From Polaromonas eurypsychrophila (GTDB taxonomy: Bacteria > Pseudomonadota > Gammaproteobacteria > Burkholderiales > Burkholderiaceae_C), in NCBI RefSeq assembly GCF_014641715.1, contig NZ_BMIG01000009.1:117591-181590 (forward strand): a stretch of 64,000 nt of DNA. The letters are read 5' to 3'. Below, piece by piece: positions 29,474 through 38,530 of this stretch. Position numbers and translations under genes: made by a program. The notes under the pieces are model-generated. The model ran no database searches. It saw only the letters and a list, made by a program, of their open reading frames with translations, and had not been told where the DNA came from. Position 1 is the first letter of the stretch. Each line of letters starts with the position of its first letter.

Positions 29474-30163
29474 ATGAGCCTCACTGATTTTTCGGAAATG
29501 CCCAAACTCACTGCACGCCAGCAACAGATTCTGGAACTGATCCAGAGTGCCATTGCACGCTCTGGCGCGCCGCCGACACGCGCCGAGATCGCCAATGAAC
29601 TCGGCTTCAAGTCCGCCAACGCCGCCGAGGAGCACTTGCAGGCGCTGGCCCGCAAGGGCGTGATTGAGCTGGTCAGCGGCACCTCGCGCGGTATCCGCCT
29701 GCGCAGTGACGCCTTGCGCTCCATCAACGAATCCCGCATCAAACAGTTTTCCCTGCCCTTGCAAAGCCTGGCCCAACTCGCCCTGCCTCTGGTGGGGCGG
29801 GTTGCTGCTGGCAGCCCCATTCTCGCGCAGGAGCATGTGGACCACACCTACTATTTCGAAAGCAGCCTGTTCCAGCGCAAACCCGATTACCTGCTCAAGG
29901 TGCGCGGCATGAGCATGCGTGATGCCGGCATCATGGACGGCGACCTGCTGGCCGTGCAGCAGACCAAGGAGGCGAAGAACGGGCAGATCGTCGTAGCCCG
30001 CTTGGGCGACGAAGTCACGGTCAAACGCTTTCGCCGCAACAAGCACCTGATCGAGTTGCTGCCTGAAAATCCCGATTTCAAAACCATTGTGATCGAGCCC
30101 GGCGAGCCTTTCGAGCTGGAGGGCCTGGCGGTCGGCCTGATCCGCAACACCATGCTGATGTAG
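29474..30163 (+). CDS. lexA: LexA repressor
   Basis: A 229-residue SOS repressor. The winged-helix DNA-binding domain covers residues 11-75 ([28 protein letters not shown]). The autocleavage site is Ala112-Gly113 in VAAGSPI, and the S24 protease dyad is Ser147 (VRGMSM) and Lys184 (EVTVKRF). I chose ATG 29474, eight bases after AAGGAG; a longer frame begins at 29375 inside the SOS boxes. Two LexA boxes precede it. Confidence 0.95.
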   Translation: MSLTDFSEMPKLTARQQQILELIQSAIARSGAPPTRAEIANELGFKSANAAEEHLQALARKGVIELVSGTSRGIRLRSDALRSINESRIKQFSLPLQSLAQLALPLVGRVAAGSPILAQEHVDHTYYFESSLFQRKPDYLLKVRGMSMRDAGIMDGDLLAVQQTKEAKNGQIVVARLGDEVTVKRFRRNKHLIELLPENPDFKTIVIEPGEPFELEGLAVGLIRNTMLM

Positions 30164-30316
30164 CCAGCGGGTGTGGCGGACGGCCCGGCTTTATGGCCAT
30201 TCGCACTTTCTTTCCGTGCAGCAGGTGGCGGGCGTTTGGCCAGATGGTTGGCCAACACCCTGCTGCAGCGGATGTGTCTTGAATCCTGTCTGTGTTTACC
30301 TCTCTCAGGAGTTCTC

Positions 30317-30709
30317 ATGGGAATCGCCAGTTTTTCACGTTCACCACTGCTGTCTGTCCTGCTCGCGCCGCTGCAGGCGCTGGCCTCCTTGTGGGTGCCG
30401 GCTCAGCCATCGGCTGCCGCAGCGGCCTGCAGCCCGGTCCCGGCCTTCAAGCGCTTTGCCGCCAATGATTCTTCTGCTACAAAACTCATAGCTGGCGGCG
30501 CCCGAAATACATGGGCTGCAGGTCCAAAACCTTGCCAGACGATGGCAAAGGCCACGGCCCCGCGTCGCCTCAAAGTTATTCGCGAGTTTGAAGCCGGCAT
30601 CAGCCCGTCCTGCGCCGGCCGCATGGTGATTTCAGGCCGCATGGCCGATGTGTGCGCCGAGCTGGACCGCATGTCCCAGCGGGAAACCGCGCAAGCCCAG
30701 GCCGCCTGA
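30317..30709 (+). CDS. Hypothetical protein following lexA
   Basis: A 130-residue protein with a hydrophobic, possibly exported or anchored N-terminus (LLSVLLAPLQALASLWVP) and a conserved-looking C-terminal motif, RRLKVIREFEAGISPSCAGR-MVISGRMADVCAELDRM. I recognise the C-terminal block as a short conserved Burkholderiales segment but know no function. The ATG at 30317 follows AGGAG. Residues about 53-68 are encoded by a family A repeat, so the linker between the two parts looks like a repeat insertion. No SOS box is seen upstream. Confidence 0.6.
   Translation: MGIASFSRSPLLSVLLAPLQALASLWVPAQPSAAAAACSPVPAFKRFAANDSSATKLIAGGARNTWAAGPKPCQTMAKATAPRRLKVIREFEAGISPSCAGRMVISGRMADVCAELDRMSQRETAQAQAA
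30475..30519 (-). repeat. Family A repeat copy 7, inside the gene after lexA
   Basis: On the minus strand it reads GCAGCCCATG, then GGCGCCGCCAGCTATGAG and ends TTTTGTAGCA. It stays in frame. Confidence 0.8.
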
Positions 30710-30903
30710 GGCCCGGTGCCGGATCGTTTCCGCAAGGCACCGCGTTGGCGATGCGCCGCGCAGGACCCCGGCGAAGAGCAATCAGACAAGCGCGTAAAGC
30801 GGCTCATGCCTTTGCGCAAGCGCACCTACTAAACGATTGCGTTCTGCTACACGTTTTGGGGCCGCCTCCTGGTGGCGACAGAACTTGCAGGCACAATATC
30901 GGC

Positions 30904-31911
30904 ATGAATATTGTGATCCTCGACGACTATCAGGATGCCGTGCGCAAACTCGCCTGCGCAACCAAACTCGACGCCTACCAGGCCAAGGTCTACACCAACA
31001 CTGTGAAAGGCATAGGCCAGCTTTCTGTGCGTCTCAAAGATGCCGATGTGGTCGTGTTAATCCGGGAGCGCACCCATCTGCACCGCCAGTTGATCGAAAA
31101 ACTTCCCAAACTCAAGATGATTGCGCAGACCGGCCGCGTGGGTAGCCACGTCGATGTCGGTGCCTGCACCGAGCGCGGCATCGTGGTTGCCGAAGGCGTC
31201 GGTTCACCGACGGCGCCAGCCGAGCTGACCTGGGCCCTCATCATGGCCGCAATGCGTCGCATTCCCCATTACGTGTCCCACCTCAAACACGGTGCCTGGC
31301 AGCAGGCCGGCTTGAAAAACGCCTTCATGCCGGCCAATTTCGGCGTCGGCTCGGTGCTCAAGGGCAAGGTGCTCGGCATCTGGAGCTACGGCAAGGTCGG
31401 CCAGATCGTCGCCGGGTACGGCCGCGCCTTCGGCATGCGGGTGCTGGTCTGGGGCAGCCAGGCCTCGCGCGCACGCGCCCAAGCCGACGGCTTTGAAGTC
31501 GCCTCGTCCAAAGCCGAGTTTTTCCAGGAAAGCGACGTGCTCACCTTGCACCTGCGCCTGGCCGACGACACCCGCGGCGCGGTCACGCTCGAAGACCTGA
31601 CGCGCATGAAACCCTCGTCCGTGCTGGTCAACACCTCGCGCGCCGAGCTGATCGAGCCGGAGGCGCTAATCGCTGGACTCAATCGCGGTCGCCCCGGGCT
31701 GGCGGCCGTGGACGTGTTCGAATCTGAGCCTATTTTGCAGGGGCATGCGCTGCTGCGCCTGGAAAACTGCATCTGCACACCGCACATCGGTTATGTAGAA
31801 CAGGAAAGCTACGAGATGTATTTCGGTTCAGCGTTTGACAACGTGGTGAACTTCATCAAGGGCACGCCGACCAATATCGTCAATCCCGGCGCCCTGCAGG
31901 TCCGACGCTAG
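30904..31911 (+). CDS. D-2-hydroxyacid dehydrogenase (phosphoglycerate dehydrogenase-like)
   Basis: A 335-residue NAD-dependent dehydrogenase of the D-isomer-specific family. The nucleotide-binding motif is LGIWSYGKVGQIVAGYGRAFGM. Catalytic residues are recognisable: Arg in LVNTSRAEL, Glu in DVFESEP, and His in CTPHIGYVE. Relatives act on hydroxypyruvate, glyoxylate, phosphoglycerate or related acids; the substrate is open. The start MNIVILDDYQDAVRKL is typical of the family; an upstream frame from 30652 is not real. Confidence 0.87.
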   Translation: MNIVILDDYQDAVRKLACATKLDAYQAKVYTNTVKGIGQLSVRLKDADVVVLIRERTHLHRQLIEKLPKLKMIAQTGRVGSHVDVGACTERGIVVAEGVGSPTAPAELTWALIMAAMRRIPHYVSHLKHGAWQQAGLKNAFMPANFGVGSVLKGKVLGIWSYGKVGQIVAGYGRAFGMRVLVWGSQASRARAQADGFEVASSKAEFFQESDVLTLHLRLADDTRGAVTLEDLTRMKPSSVLVNTSRAELIEPEALIAGLNRGRPGLAAVDVFESEPILQGHALLRLENCICTPHIGYVEQESYEMYFGSAFDNVVNFIKGTPTNIVNPGALQVRR

Positions 31912-31951
31912 CCAGGGGCGCGGCCTGCCAGCCCACTGTCAGCGACCGCCG

Positions 31952-33970
31952 TCAATACCGAAAAGCGGCGTCGCCCTTGATGATCGCGGCGGGCGGCGAA
32001 CCCGGCGTCAATGCCTCGAAATCGATGAGATTGCCCCCGGCTAACGGCGGGAGCTCACTGGACTGCTCAGCCACAGGCGCGGTCAAAGGGGATCCTGCGG
32101 TCGTCGGCCTCCCCTTGTCACCAAGCCTGTTCAGGTCAATGTCCAACCCCGCTCTGGACTCGCTTGGCACAACAACCGGATCCTCGATCACCGGCAGCGC
32201 ATCCACCGCCGTCAGGGGCAGACCGGCCGTGGGGGCAGCGTCGCCTGCGGCAACGGGTAGGTCGAAGTCCAGCAGGTTGTCGGACAGAGGGATTTGCGCT
32301 TCGACGATTTCACGCGCGATGCCGTAAAGAATCAGCAACTCGCGGAAAGCCTCGGGATCGAAAGGCTCGCGCTGCTCTCCTGGCCGCAGGAAAATCAGCG
32401 ATTCCATGAATGACACCACGGCAGGCCGTGGCCAGGCGGTGCGGATCTGCGCAAGTGTCGAGGTGTAGGACTCCAGCCCCCGGCCGGTGCTGGTGTAGGC
32501 ATCAAAGGCAGGAATCCGGGCATTGAACATGCGGTTGAACGACTCGGCCAGTTCCTCGTAATCCTCTTTGCGCTTGGCCTTGTGGTACAGATGGAACAGG
32601 TCCAGGTAAATCAGCGCGCTGACCTGGACATCATCGCCCATATGGTCGAGCAGGACCGAGATGGCCTGATCTTCCTTGCCAATGGAGACAAAAAACTCGG
32701 CCTGGTGTTGGACATCAAACAGTTCTTCGGCTTTTGCGGCCCGCGGAGTGTGCGGCATGCTCAATCCGAAATCCGTCTGGTCTCGCCGCGACAGAGGCAT
32801 GGCACGCGAGGGCGCGACGCGAGGCGGGTCGACGCTGCGCGCGCCCGTATCCGCGCTCACCTGTACCGGCTTGTCGCCTGAAGCTGCGGGAAGGGACAGG
32901 TCGAGACCGTCATGCAAGTTGTAACCGGAGGGGAGCGGACCGAGTTCGCTGTGCCAGCCCGTGTCCACTGGCGTCCGGCGGCGCCACCAGGGCTTGTTAA
33001 CCGCTGCAGATGGGTTGCGCCAACGCTGCCAGGCATAAACCAGACCGGCCAGGGCGAGGGCCAGCGCTGCGAGCAGGCCGTAGACCAGTCCGTTGGCATA
33101 TCGCTCTTGTCTGGCGGTTTGCAAGGCGGCGCTGAATTCGGTCAGCGCCGCCTGGTTTTTCCGGGTTTCGACCTGCAAAGCACGCACGGCCGATTCAATG
33201 GCTGCAACCTTGGCCGCCGCTTCCAGCACATCTTCGGGCTCGGTCGACAGCGCTTTCCACAGGGCCGCCGCCTGGGTCCGCTGCTCCGGGTTGGTCGCCG
33301 GAAGGCTCAGCATTTCGGTCGACGCCCGAAGCTGGGGAAATGTTTCGACGCTCAGGTCGATGGGTTCAAGCCTGAGTCTGGGTGAGGCCCGGGCGGGTGC
33401 CTGAGGCGGCACTGAACGACGGGCACGCGGTACCTGTTCCACCGATCGATCCAGATTGCCGCTTGCCGCGGCTTGGGGTCGAACGGGAGCAGACGGGCGC
33501 CGGGATGCAGCCGCGCCAGACGACGTATCGGCGAGCGAACGCGCCTCTGCAGCCGGCCTGGCCGCAGGATCCGGCGCCCTGGACGCCGAAGCCTGCTCTG
33601 TGACCAAATCAGCGAGCAACACATAACGCTTTTCAGTCCGCTGTATACAGCCGGCCCGCACATACAGGGTCACCATTGGCTCATCGACCGGCCTGGCAAC
33701 ACGGATGCGAATCCGCGCATCCTGCGCCGAAGCCGCTTTTTCCAGGCTGACCTGCACGCGGGATGCGGCGATGCGTTCGTCGGCATAAAACACATCGGCC
33801 TCGACACAGGACGAGGCACCAGCGTCTGCAGGGCCCGGCTCAACCTGCACGGTGGTATCCAGCGGCCGCCCCAACAGGACCGCACCACTGCTGCGCCCAA
33901 GCGATACGGCCATGCTGCCCGATACCGCGCCAAACAGCACCGATGCAAGGATAAAAAGCCGGATTTTCAA
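31952..33970 (-). CDS. FimV-like protein 1
   Basis: A 672-residue inner-membrane protein. Residues 1-21 are a signal sequence. A FimV N-terminal-like beta domain follows (about 22-120, SSGAVLLGRPLDTTVQVEP to YVRAGCIQRTEKRYVLLAD). Next come a Pro/Ala/Arg-rich region (125-205), a helical coiled region (245-290), one transmembrane helix (294-314) and a cytoplasmic part with a TPR-like domain (about 415-555). FimV-type proteins organise polar structures, type IV pili and peptidoglycan binding; no LysM is apparent here. A paralogue lies 142 bases upstream at 34113-35819. Confidence 0.72.
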   Translation of the reverse strand: MKIRLFILASVLFGAVSGSMAVSLGRSSGAVLLGRPLDTTVQVEPGPADAGASSCVEADVFYADERIAASRVQVSLEKAASAQDARIRIRVARPVDEPMVTLYVRAGCIQRTEKRYVLLADLVTEQASASRAPDPAARPAAEARSLADTSSGAAASRRPSAPVRPQAAASGNLDRSVEQVPRARRSVPPQAPARASPRLRLEPIDLSVETFPQLRASTEMLSLPATNPEQRTQAAALWKALSTEPEDVLEAAAKVAAIESAVRALQVETRKNQAALTEFSAALQTARQERYANGLVYGLLAALALALAGLVYAWQRWRNPSAAVNKPWWRRRTPVDTGWHSELGPLPSGYNLHDGLDLSLPAASGDKPVQVSADTGARSVDPPRVAPSRAMPLSRRDQTDFGLSMPHTPRAAKAEELFDVQHQAEFFVSIGKEDQAISVLLDHMGDDVQVSALIYLDLFHLYHKAKRKEDYEELAESFNRMFNARIPAFDAYTSTGRGLESYTSTLAQIRTAWPRPAVVSFMESLIFLRPGEQREPFDPEAFRELLILYGIAREIVEAQIPLSDNLLDFDLPVAAGDAAPTAGLPLTAVDALPVIEDPVVVPSESRAGLDIDLNRLGDKGRPTTAGSPLTAPVAEQSSELPPLAGGNLIDFEALTPGSPPAAIIKGDAAFRY

Positions 33971-34112
33971 GCGCTACAACTGGTAAAAAACAAGTTTACA
34001 TTTTGACACGCCAGCCGCGTGTCCCGCCGTCAAAGGGTCAAACGATGCACAAATGCGTGAAGTTTTACGCTGCGGTGTCGCGCCGAAGCGCCTCCCGCGA
34101 GATGCCGATGGC

Positions 34113-35819
34113 CTAGGATTTCTCCATGCCATCCGGACGAAAGCCGGTGTCGTAGTCGTCGAAATCAACGAGGGAGTCGAACACCGTGGGTTCATCGTCC
34201 GGACGGGCTGAAGTGGATGCCACCGGTGCGCGGGTTCGCGAAGAGGAAACGCTGACAGCGTGATCTCCGGGTGCGAATGTGCTCAGGTCGATGTCCAGAC
34301 CCAAACGCGGCGAAGACCTCGGCTGCATGACGACATCGGGCCAGTGCGTGTCCATCGTGCTATCGGTGGGGTCTGCCTGGAGGTCGATAATTTCGCGAGC
34401 CACCGCATGCAACAGCAGCAGCTCACGGTAGGCCTCCAGGTCCAACACTTCAAGTGGGTTGCCGGGCTCACGGAAAAGCGCGTTGTCGATGATGTCAAAC
34501 ACTTGCCGCTTCGGCCAGGCCGCTTCAATCCGGCCAATGACCGCTGTGTAAGCAGCAGCATTGGGGCCGATGGCGGTGTAGCTGTCAAAAGGCGCTATCC
34601 GCGTATTGAACACCCGGTTGAAGTCGATGCGAAGGACTTCGTAGTCCTCCCGGTTGCCTGTCTGATGGTACAAGTCCAGCAGATCCAGATAAACAAGGGC
34701 GCTGGTCTTGACATTGTTGACAAGGTGCTTGCGAAGCAGGGCAATGGCTTTGTCCTGCTGCCCCAGCGAGCTGAAAAATTCCACCTGTTGCTGCAAGTCA
34801 AAAATTTCCGGCACCTTGACGGTGCGCGGCACAAATGGCACGCTGACCGAGAATTTGGCACGATCTCGCCGCGCCAAAGGCGGTATAGAGTCTTGCGGGG
34901 GGCGGGGGGAAGGCGCCGGACGACGCTTCAAGTCGTCAAACAATGATTCATCAATGTCAAGGTCCACACCGCCGGTCACGGGCGTGTCAGGCAAGCTGCC
35001 CGACAGCGAGCCTTGCAGCGGCTGGCGAGGGGGGCGGCGCAAAAAGAGAAAAAGCAAGCCAGCCAGGGTCAATAACAGCAGGCCACCCAGGCCATACACC
35101 CATGGCCTGTCGTGACGCTGGCTCTGGACCTGTTGAAGCTGCTCAGTGCTTGCGCCCAACGCCGACTGGGTTTTCTGCAGCTCGCCACGCAACTGGCGCA
35201 ATTCGCCCTCCAGGGTTTGGATCTTTTCAATGCCTTGCGGGTTTTCCAGAGTTGCCCCCAACAGGGGGGTGCCAGCCGCCTGCGTTGAGGCGTCACTGCC
35301 CTGAGCCACGGAACGCGGTTTCGCAGCTGCAAGCACCACATAGCGACGCATGGTTTTTTGCGCGCATCCGGCGCGCAGATGAACCGTAACCACCGGCCCC
35401 TCAACAGGTGAGGCGGCACGAATACGTATCAATGTCTGCTGGGCATTGGCGGATTTTTCCAGCGACACCTGAACCTGTGATTTGTCCAGTTGCCTGTCCA
35501 CATAAAAAACACTCGCCTCCAGACACAAGGCCTGTTGGTCATCGCCTGATTCGAGCATCATCTGCACGGAGATATCCAGTGGCTGACCCAGCACCGCCGA
35601 GCGGGTATTCGGCCCCAGCGTGATGGCCAAGGCTCCCGCCGCTGCGCAGATGCCCAAGCCAGCAGCAAGAAGACCGCGCTTTTTGAGCAAATGTAAAAAA
35701 ATAATCACTTGGCTGATTCTGGCATAGCCCACTTGACGAAAGAACGCGCATGCAAGGTGCGCAGATTCAAAAACAGACATGCCTGAAAAAAATGGACCGG
35801 GCGTTTCATGAAATACCAT
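34113..35819 (-). CDS. FimV-like protein 2, with long N-terminal extension
   Basis: A 568-residue paralogue of the downstream protein, with the same plan: beta domain (about 68-165, SAVLGQPLDISVQ to VHLRAGCAQKTMRRYVVLAA), coiled coil (196-232), one membrane helix (241-260) and a cytoplasmic TPR-like domain (LQQQVEFFSSLGQQDKAIALL). A strong Shine-Dalgarno GGAGG six bases before the ATG at 35819 supports this start. It leaves about 45 residues before the signal-peptide-like LKKRGLLAAGLGICAAAGAL; a TTG at 35690 would give an ordinary signal peptide. Both start choices should be kept in mind. Confidence 0.72.
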   Translation of the reverse strand: MVFHETPGPFFSGMSVFESAHLACAFFRQVGYARISQVIIFLHLLKKRGLLAAGLGICAAAGALAITLGPNTRSAVLGQPLDISVQMMLESGDDQQALCLEASVFYVDRQLDKSQVQVSLEKSANAQQTLIRIRAASPVEGPVVTVHLRAGCAQKTMRRYVVLAAAKPRSVAQGSDASTQAAGTPLLGATLENPQGIEKIQTLEGELRQLRGELQKTQSALGASTEQLQQVQSQRHDRPWVYGLGGLLLLTLAGLLFLFLRRPPRQPLQGSLSGSLPDTPVTGGVDLDIDESLFDDLKRRPAPSPRPPQDSIPPLARRDRAKFSVSVPFVPRTVKVPEIFDLQQQVEFFSSLGQQDKAIALLRKHLVNNVKTSALVYLDLLDLYHQTGNREDYEVLRIDFNRVFNTRIAPFDSYTAIGPNAAAYTAVIGRIEAAWPKRQVFDIIDNALFREPGNPLEVLDLEAYRELLLLHAVAREIIDLQADPTDSTMDTHWPDVVMQPRSSPRLGLDIDLSTFAPGDHAVSVSSSRTRAPVASTSARPDDEPTVFDSLVDFDDYDTGFRPDGMEKS

Positions 35820-35962
35820 GGAACACCTCCAGCTGTAAGGAGCCGTAACGCTTCGAACAAGTTTACCCCTTGCGGGGTTGCGGCAAAACTATATCTCAGG
35901 GCAAAAATGCACTGCGATTCGGTCCACAAGTTCCCTCAAGGGCTGCGTGATAATACTTTTCC

Positions 35963-37483
35963 ATGAACCCACTTTATAAAACGGTCGGCATTGTTGGCAC
36001 GGGTGCCATGGGCCGAGGCATCGCCCAACTGGCAGCGCAGGCCGGCAGCCTGGTCAGGTTGTTTGATGCACAAACCGAGGCCGCCGGCAAGGCGCGCGAC
36101 GCATTGTTCGTCCAGTGGGACAAGCTGGTCGACAAAGGCCGGCTGGACCAAGCATTGGCGACCACCTACAAGGCCCGTCTGCTGCCGGCCGCCGGACTGG
36201 AAATCCTGTCCGATTGCGATCTGGTTGTCGAAGCCGTGGTAGAACATTTGGATGTGAAGAAATCACTGTTTTTAGCTTTGGAAAATGTTGTTTCTCCGCA
36301 CGCTGTTCTCGCCACCAACACATCTTCGCTGTCCGTCACGGCCATCGCCGCAGGACTGAAGCATCCTGAACGCTTTGCTGGCTACCACTTTTTCAACCCC
36401 GTTCCACTGATGAAGGTGGTGGAGGTGATTGCCGGGCTGAAGACGAGCGCAGTCACCTGTGAGGGCCTTGCCGCCTACGCGCGCCAGATGGGCCACACGC
36501 CGGTGCAGGCCCAGGACACGCCAGGCTTCATCGTCAACCATGCCGGGCGCGGCTATGGCACAGAGGCCTTGCGCGTGGTCAGCGAAGGCATTGCCGATTT
36601 CGCCACCATTGACCGCATCCTGAAGGACCAGGTCGGCTTCAAGCTCGGCCCGTTCGAGCTGATGGATCTGACCGCGCTGGATGTGTCACACCCGGTCATG
36701 GAGTCGGTCTACCAGCAGTATTACGACGAGCCGCGTTACCGCCCCAGCGTGATCACCGCGCAACGCCTGGCCGGGGGCATGCTGGGCCGTAAGACGGGCG
36801 AAGGTTTTTACCGTTATGTGGACGGTGCCGCCCAGGTCACTCCTGAAGCACCGGCTCCGACTGTCGCCGAGATGCCGCCAGTCTGGGTCTCGCCGCGCGC
36901 AGCGCGCCGTTCGGAGTTGCTGCAGTTGCTGAAGAACCTCGGCGCCAGCATAGAAACCGGCGCCTCGCCGTCAATGAACGCGCTGGTGCTGGTGGCGCCA
37001 CTCGGCTTTGACATCACCACCGTGGCGGTGGTCGAGCGGCTGGACCCGGCCCGAACCATAGGCATCGACATGCTGATCTACGATGCAGCAACCAAACGCC
37101 GCGTGCTGGCCACCAACCCCGCCACCCGCAGCGACATGCGCGATGCCGCGCACGCCCTGTTTGCGCGCGATGGCAAGGCCGTCAGCGTGATCCGCGACAG
37201 CGGCGGCTTCGTGACGCAGCGCGTGGTGGCCACCATCGTCAACATCGCCAGTGACATCTGCCAGCAGGGCATCTGCACCCCGAAAGACCTGGAAACCGCC
37301 GTCACGCTCGGCCTCGGTTATCCGCTGGGTCCACTGGCCATGGGCGACCGCTACGGTCCGACCAATATCCTGGAAGTGCTGTTCAACATGCAGACCGTGT
37401 ACGGCGATCCGCGTTACCGCCCTTCCCCGTGGCTGCGCCGGCGCGGCGCCATCGGCCTGAGCCTGATGCACCAGGAATCATGA
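35963..37483 (+). CDS. 3-hydroxyacyl-CoA dehydrogenase (two-domain, PaaH-like)
   Basis: A 506-residue enzyme with an N-terminal NAD-binding domain (VGIVGTGAMGRGIAQLAAQAG, SSLSVTAIA, ERFAGYHFFNPVPLMKVVEV with the catalytic His) and two C-terminal 3-hydroxyacyl-CoA dehydrogenase domains (the first from about 185, the second from about 405). It oxidises (S)-3-hydroxyacyl-CoA in beta-oxidation, phenylacetate-type or dicarboxylic pathways; the double C-terminal domain is typical of PaaH-like enzymes. A family C repeat and then an enoyl-CoA hydratase gene follow on the same strand. Confidence 0.9.
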   Translation: MNPLYKTVGIVGTGAMGRGIAQLAAQAGSLVRLFDAQTEAAGKARDALFVQWDKLVDKGRLDQALATTYKARLLPAAGLEILSDCDLVVEAVVEHLDVKKSLFLALENVVSPHAVLATNTSSLSVTAIAAGLKHPERFAGYHFFNPVPLMKVVEVIAGLKTSAVTCEGLAAYARQMGHTPVQAQDTPGFIVNHAGRGYGTEALRVVSEGIADFATIDRILKDQVGFKLGPFELMDLTALDVSHPVMESVYQQYYDEPRYRPSVITAQRLAGGMLGRKTGEGFYRYVDGAAQVTPEAPAPTVAEMPPVWVSPRAARRSELLQLLKNLGASIETGASPSMNALVLVAPLGFDITTVAVVERLDPARTIGIDMLIYDAATKRRVLATNPATRSDMRDAAHALFARDGKAVSVIRDSGGFVTQRVVATIVNIASDICQQGICTPKDLETAVTLGLGYPLGPLAMGDRYGPTNILEVLFNMQTVYGDPRYRPSPWLRRRGAIGLSLMHQES

Positions 37484-37585
37484 CACCCCCCCTTCGGATG
37501 CTCACTTCGTGTAGCACCTTTCCCCCTCTAGGGGGCGGCGCCTGCGGCCTGGCGAAGCCAGTTCCGCGGCCCCCGCTTGAAGGGT
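37484..37585 (+). repeat. Family C repeat copy 2
   Basis: Starts right after the dehydrogenase stop (ACACCCCCCCTTCGGATGC), with a CCCCCTCTAGGGGG hairpin and a GCCTGGCGAAGCCAG-like stem. It separates the two beta-oxidation genes. Confidence 0.7.
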
Positions 37586-37645
37586 GCCGTGTATGGGGCC
37601 GAGTTCCGCATCTCCTCCTCATCTCGCTGGATTGGAACAACTGAT

Positions 37646-38425
37646 ATGGCAGGCGCACTCAAAAGCACCAGCGACGGCGCCACCCTGGTGCTGACTTTGA
37701 GCAACCCCGAGTTCAGGAACGCCCTGAGCCCGGAGATTTATGCCGCCGGTGTCGAGGCACTCAACGCTGCCGAAAACAACCCGGAGATCCGCAGCGTGGT
37801 GATCACCGGCGAAGGCAGCACCTTCTGCGCGGGCGGCAACCTGCAGCGCCTGCTGGCCAACCGTGAACAGCCGCAGGAGGTGCAGGCGCAAAGCATCAAC
37901 GGCCTGCACAGCTGGATCGATTCGATACGCACCTTTCCCAAACCCGTTATTGCAGCGGTAGAGGGCGCGGCGGCCGGTGCGGGCTTTTCGCTCGCGCTGG
38001 CCTGTGACTTGGTGGTCGCCGCGGACAATGCCGTGTTTGTCATGGCGTACAGCAGCGTCGCGCTGTCGCCAGATGGTGGCGGCAGTTGGGCATTGAGCCG
38101 CGCCCTGCCGCGCCAGGTGGTGACCGAATTGCTGATGTGTGGGGACCGTATCGGTGCGCCGCGGCTACAAGCGCTCGGGCTGGTCAATCGTTGTGTGACC
38201 CCCGGCGATGCACTGAGTGAAGCCCTCAAGCTGGCCGACACACTTAATACCCGCGCGCCCAATGTACTTGCGAGCATCAAGGAACTGATCAACGACGCCC
38301 CGGGCAGCACCCTGGGCCAGCAGCTGGATGCCGAGCGGGCGCATTTTGTGCGCAACCTGCACCACCCCAACGGCGGCGAAGGCATCTCGGCCTTCCTGGA
38401 AAAACGCAGGCCCCTTTACGACTGA
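37646..38425 (+). CDS. Enoyl-CoA hydratase/isomerase family protein
   Basis: A 259-residue crotonase-fold protein. The oxyanion-hole segments are visible (GEGSTFCAGGNLQ and EGAAAGAGFSLALACDLVV), and the central SSVALSPDGGGSWALSRAL lacks a Glu at the usual first catalytic position while retaining Asp in SPDGG. The pattern resembles PaaG/oxepin-CoA or delta-isomerase-like members as much as a classical hydratase. I chose ATG 37646 (MAGALKSTSDGATLV). It follows the 3-hydroxyacyl-CoA dehydrogenase gene, which suggests the two work in the same acyl-CoA degradation route. Confidence 0.85.
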   Translation: MAGALKSTSDGATLVLTLSNPEFRNALSPEIYAAGVEALNAAENNPEIRSVVITGEGSTFCAGGNLQRLLANREQPQEVQAQSINGLHSWIDSIRTFPKPVIAAVEGAAAGAGFSLALACDLVVAADNAVFVMAYSSVALSPDGGGSWALSRALPRQVVTELLMCGDRIGAPRLQALGLVNRCVTPGDALSEALKLADTLNTRAPNVLASIKELINDAPGSTLGQQLDAERAHFVRNLHHPNGGEGISAFLEKRRPLYD

Positions 38426-38530
38426 GCCAGCAGCGCGTGGCTGGGCGGACACCGAGGCGACAGCTGGGCACCAGCAACGCCGTCTCTGGCGCGACAATAG
38501 GCCGCTTGTGAGTCACCCAAAAGACAGGCC

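Noticed and set aside
36265..36300. A further family A copy in the 3-hydroxyacyl-CoA dehydrogenase gene
   Set aside because: Only a loose TTTTTAGCTTTGG stretch is present; neither the CAGCCCAT end nor the hairpin is found.
37577..37645. N-terminal extension of the enoyl-CoA hydratase
   Set aside because: It runs out of the family C repeat and does not match the family; the ATG at 37646 gives a normal start.
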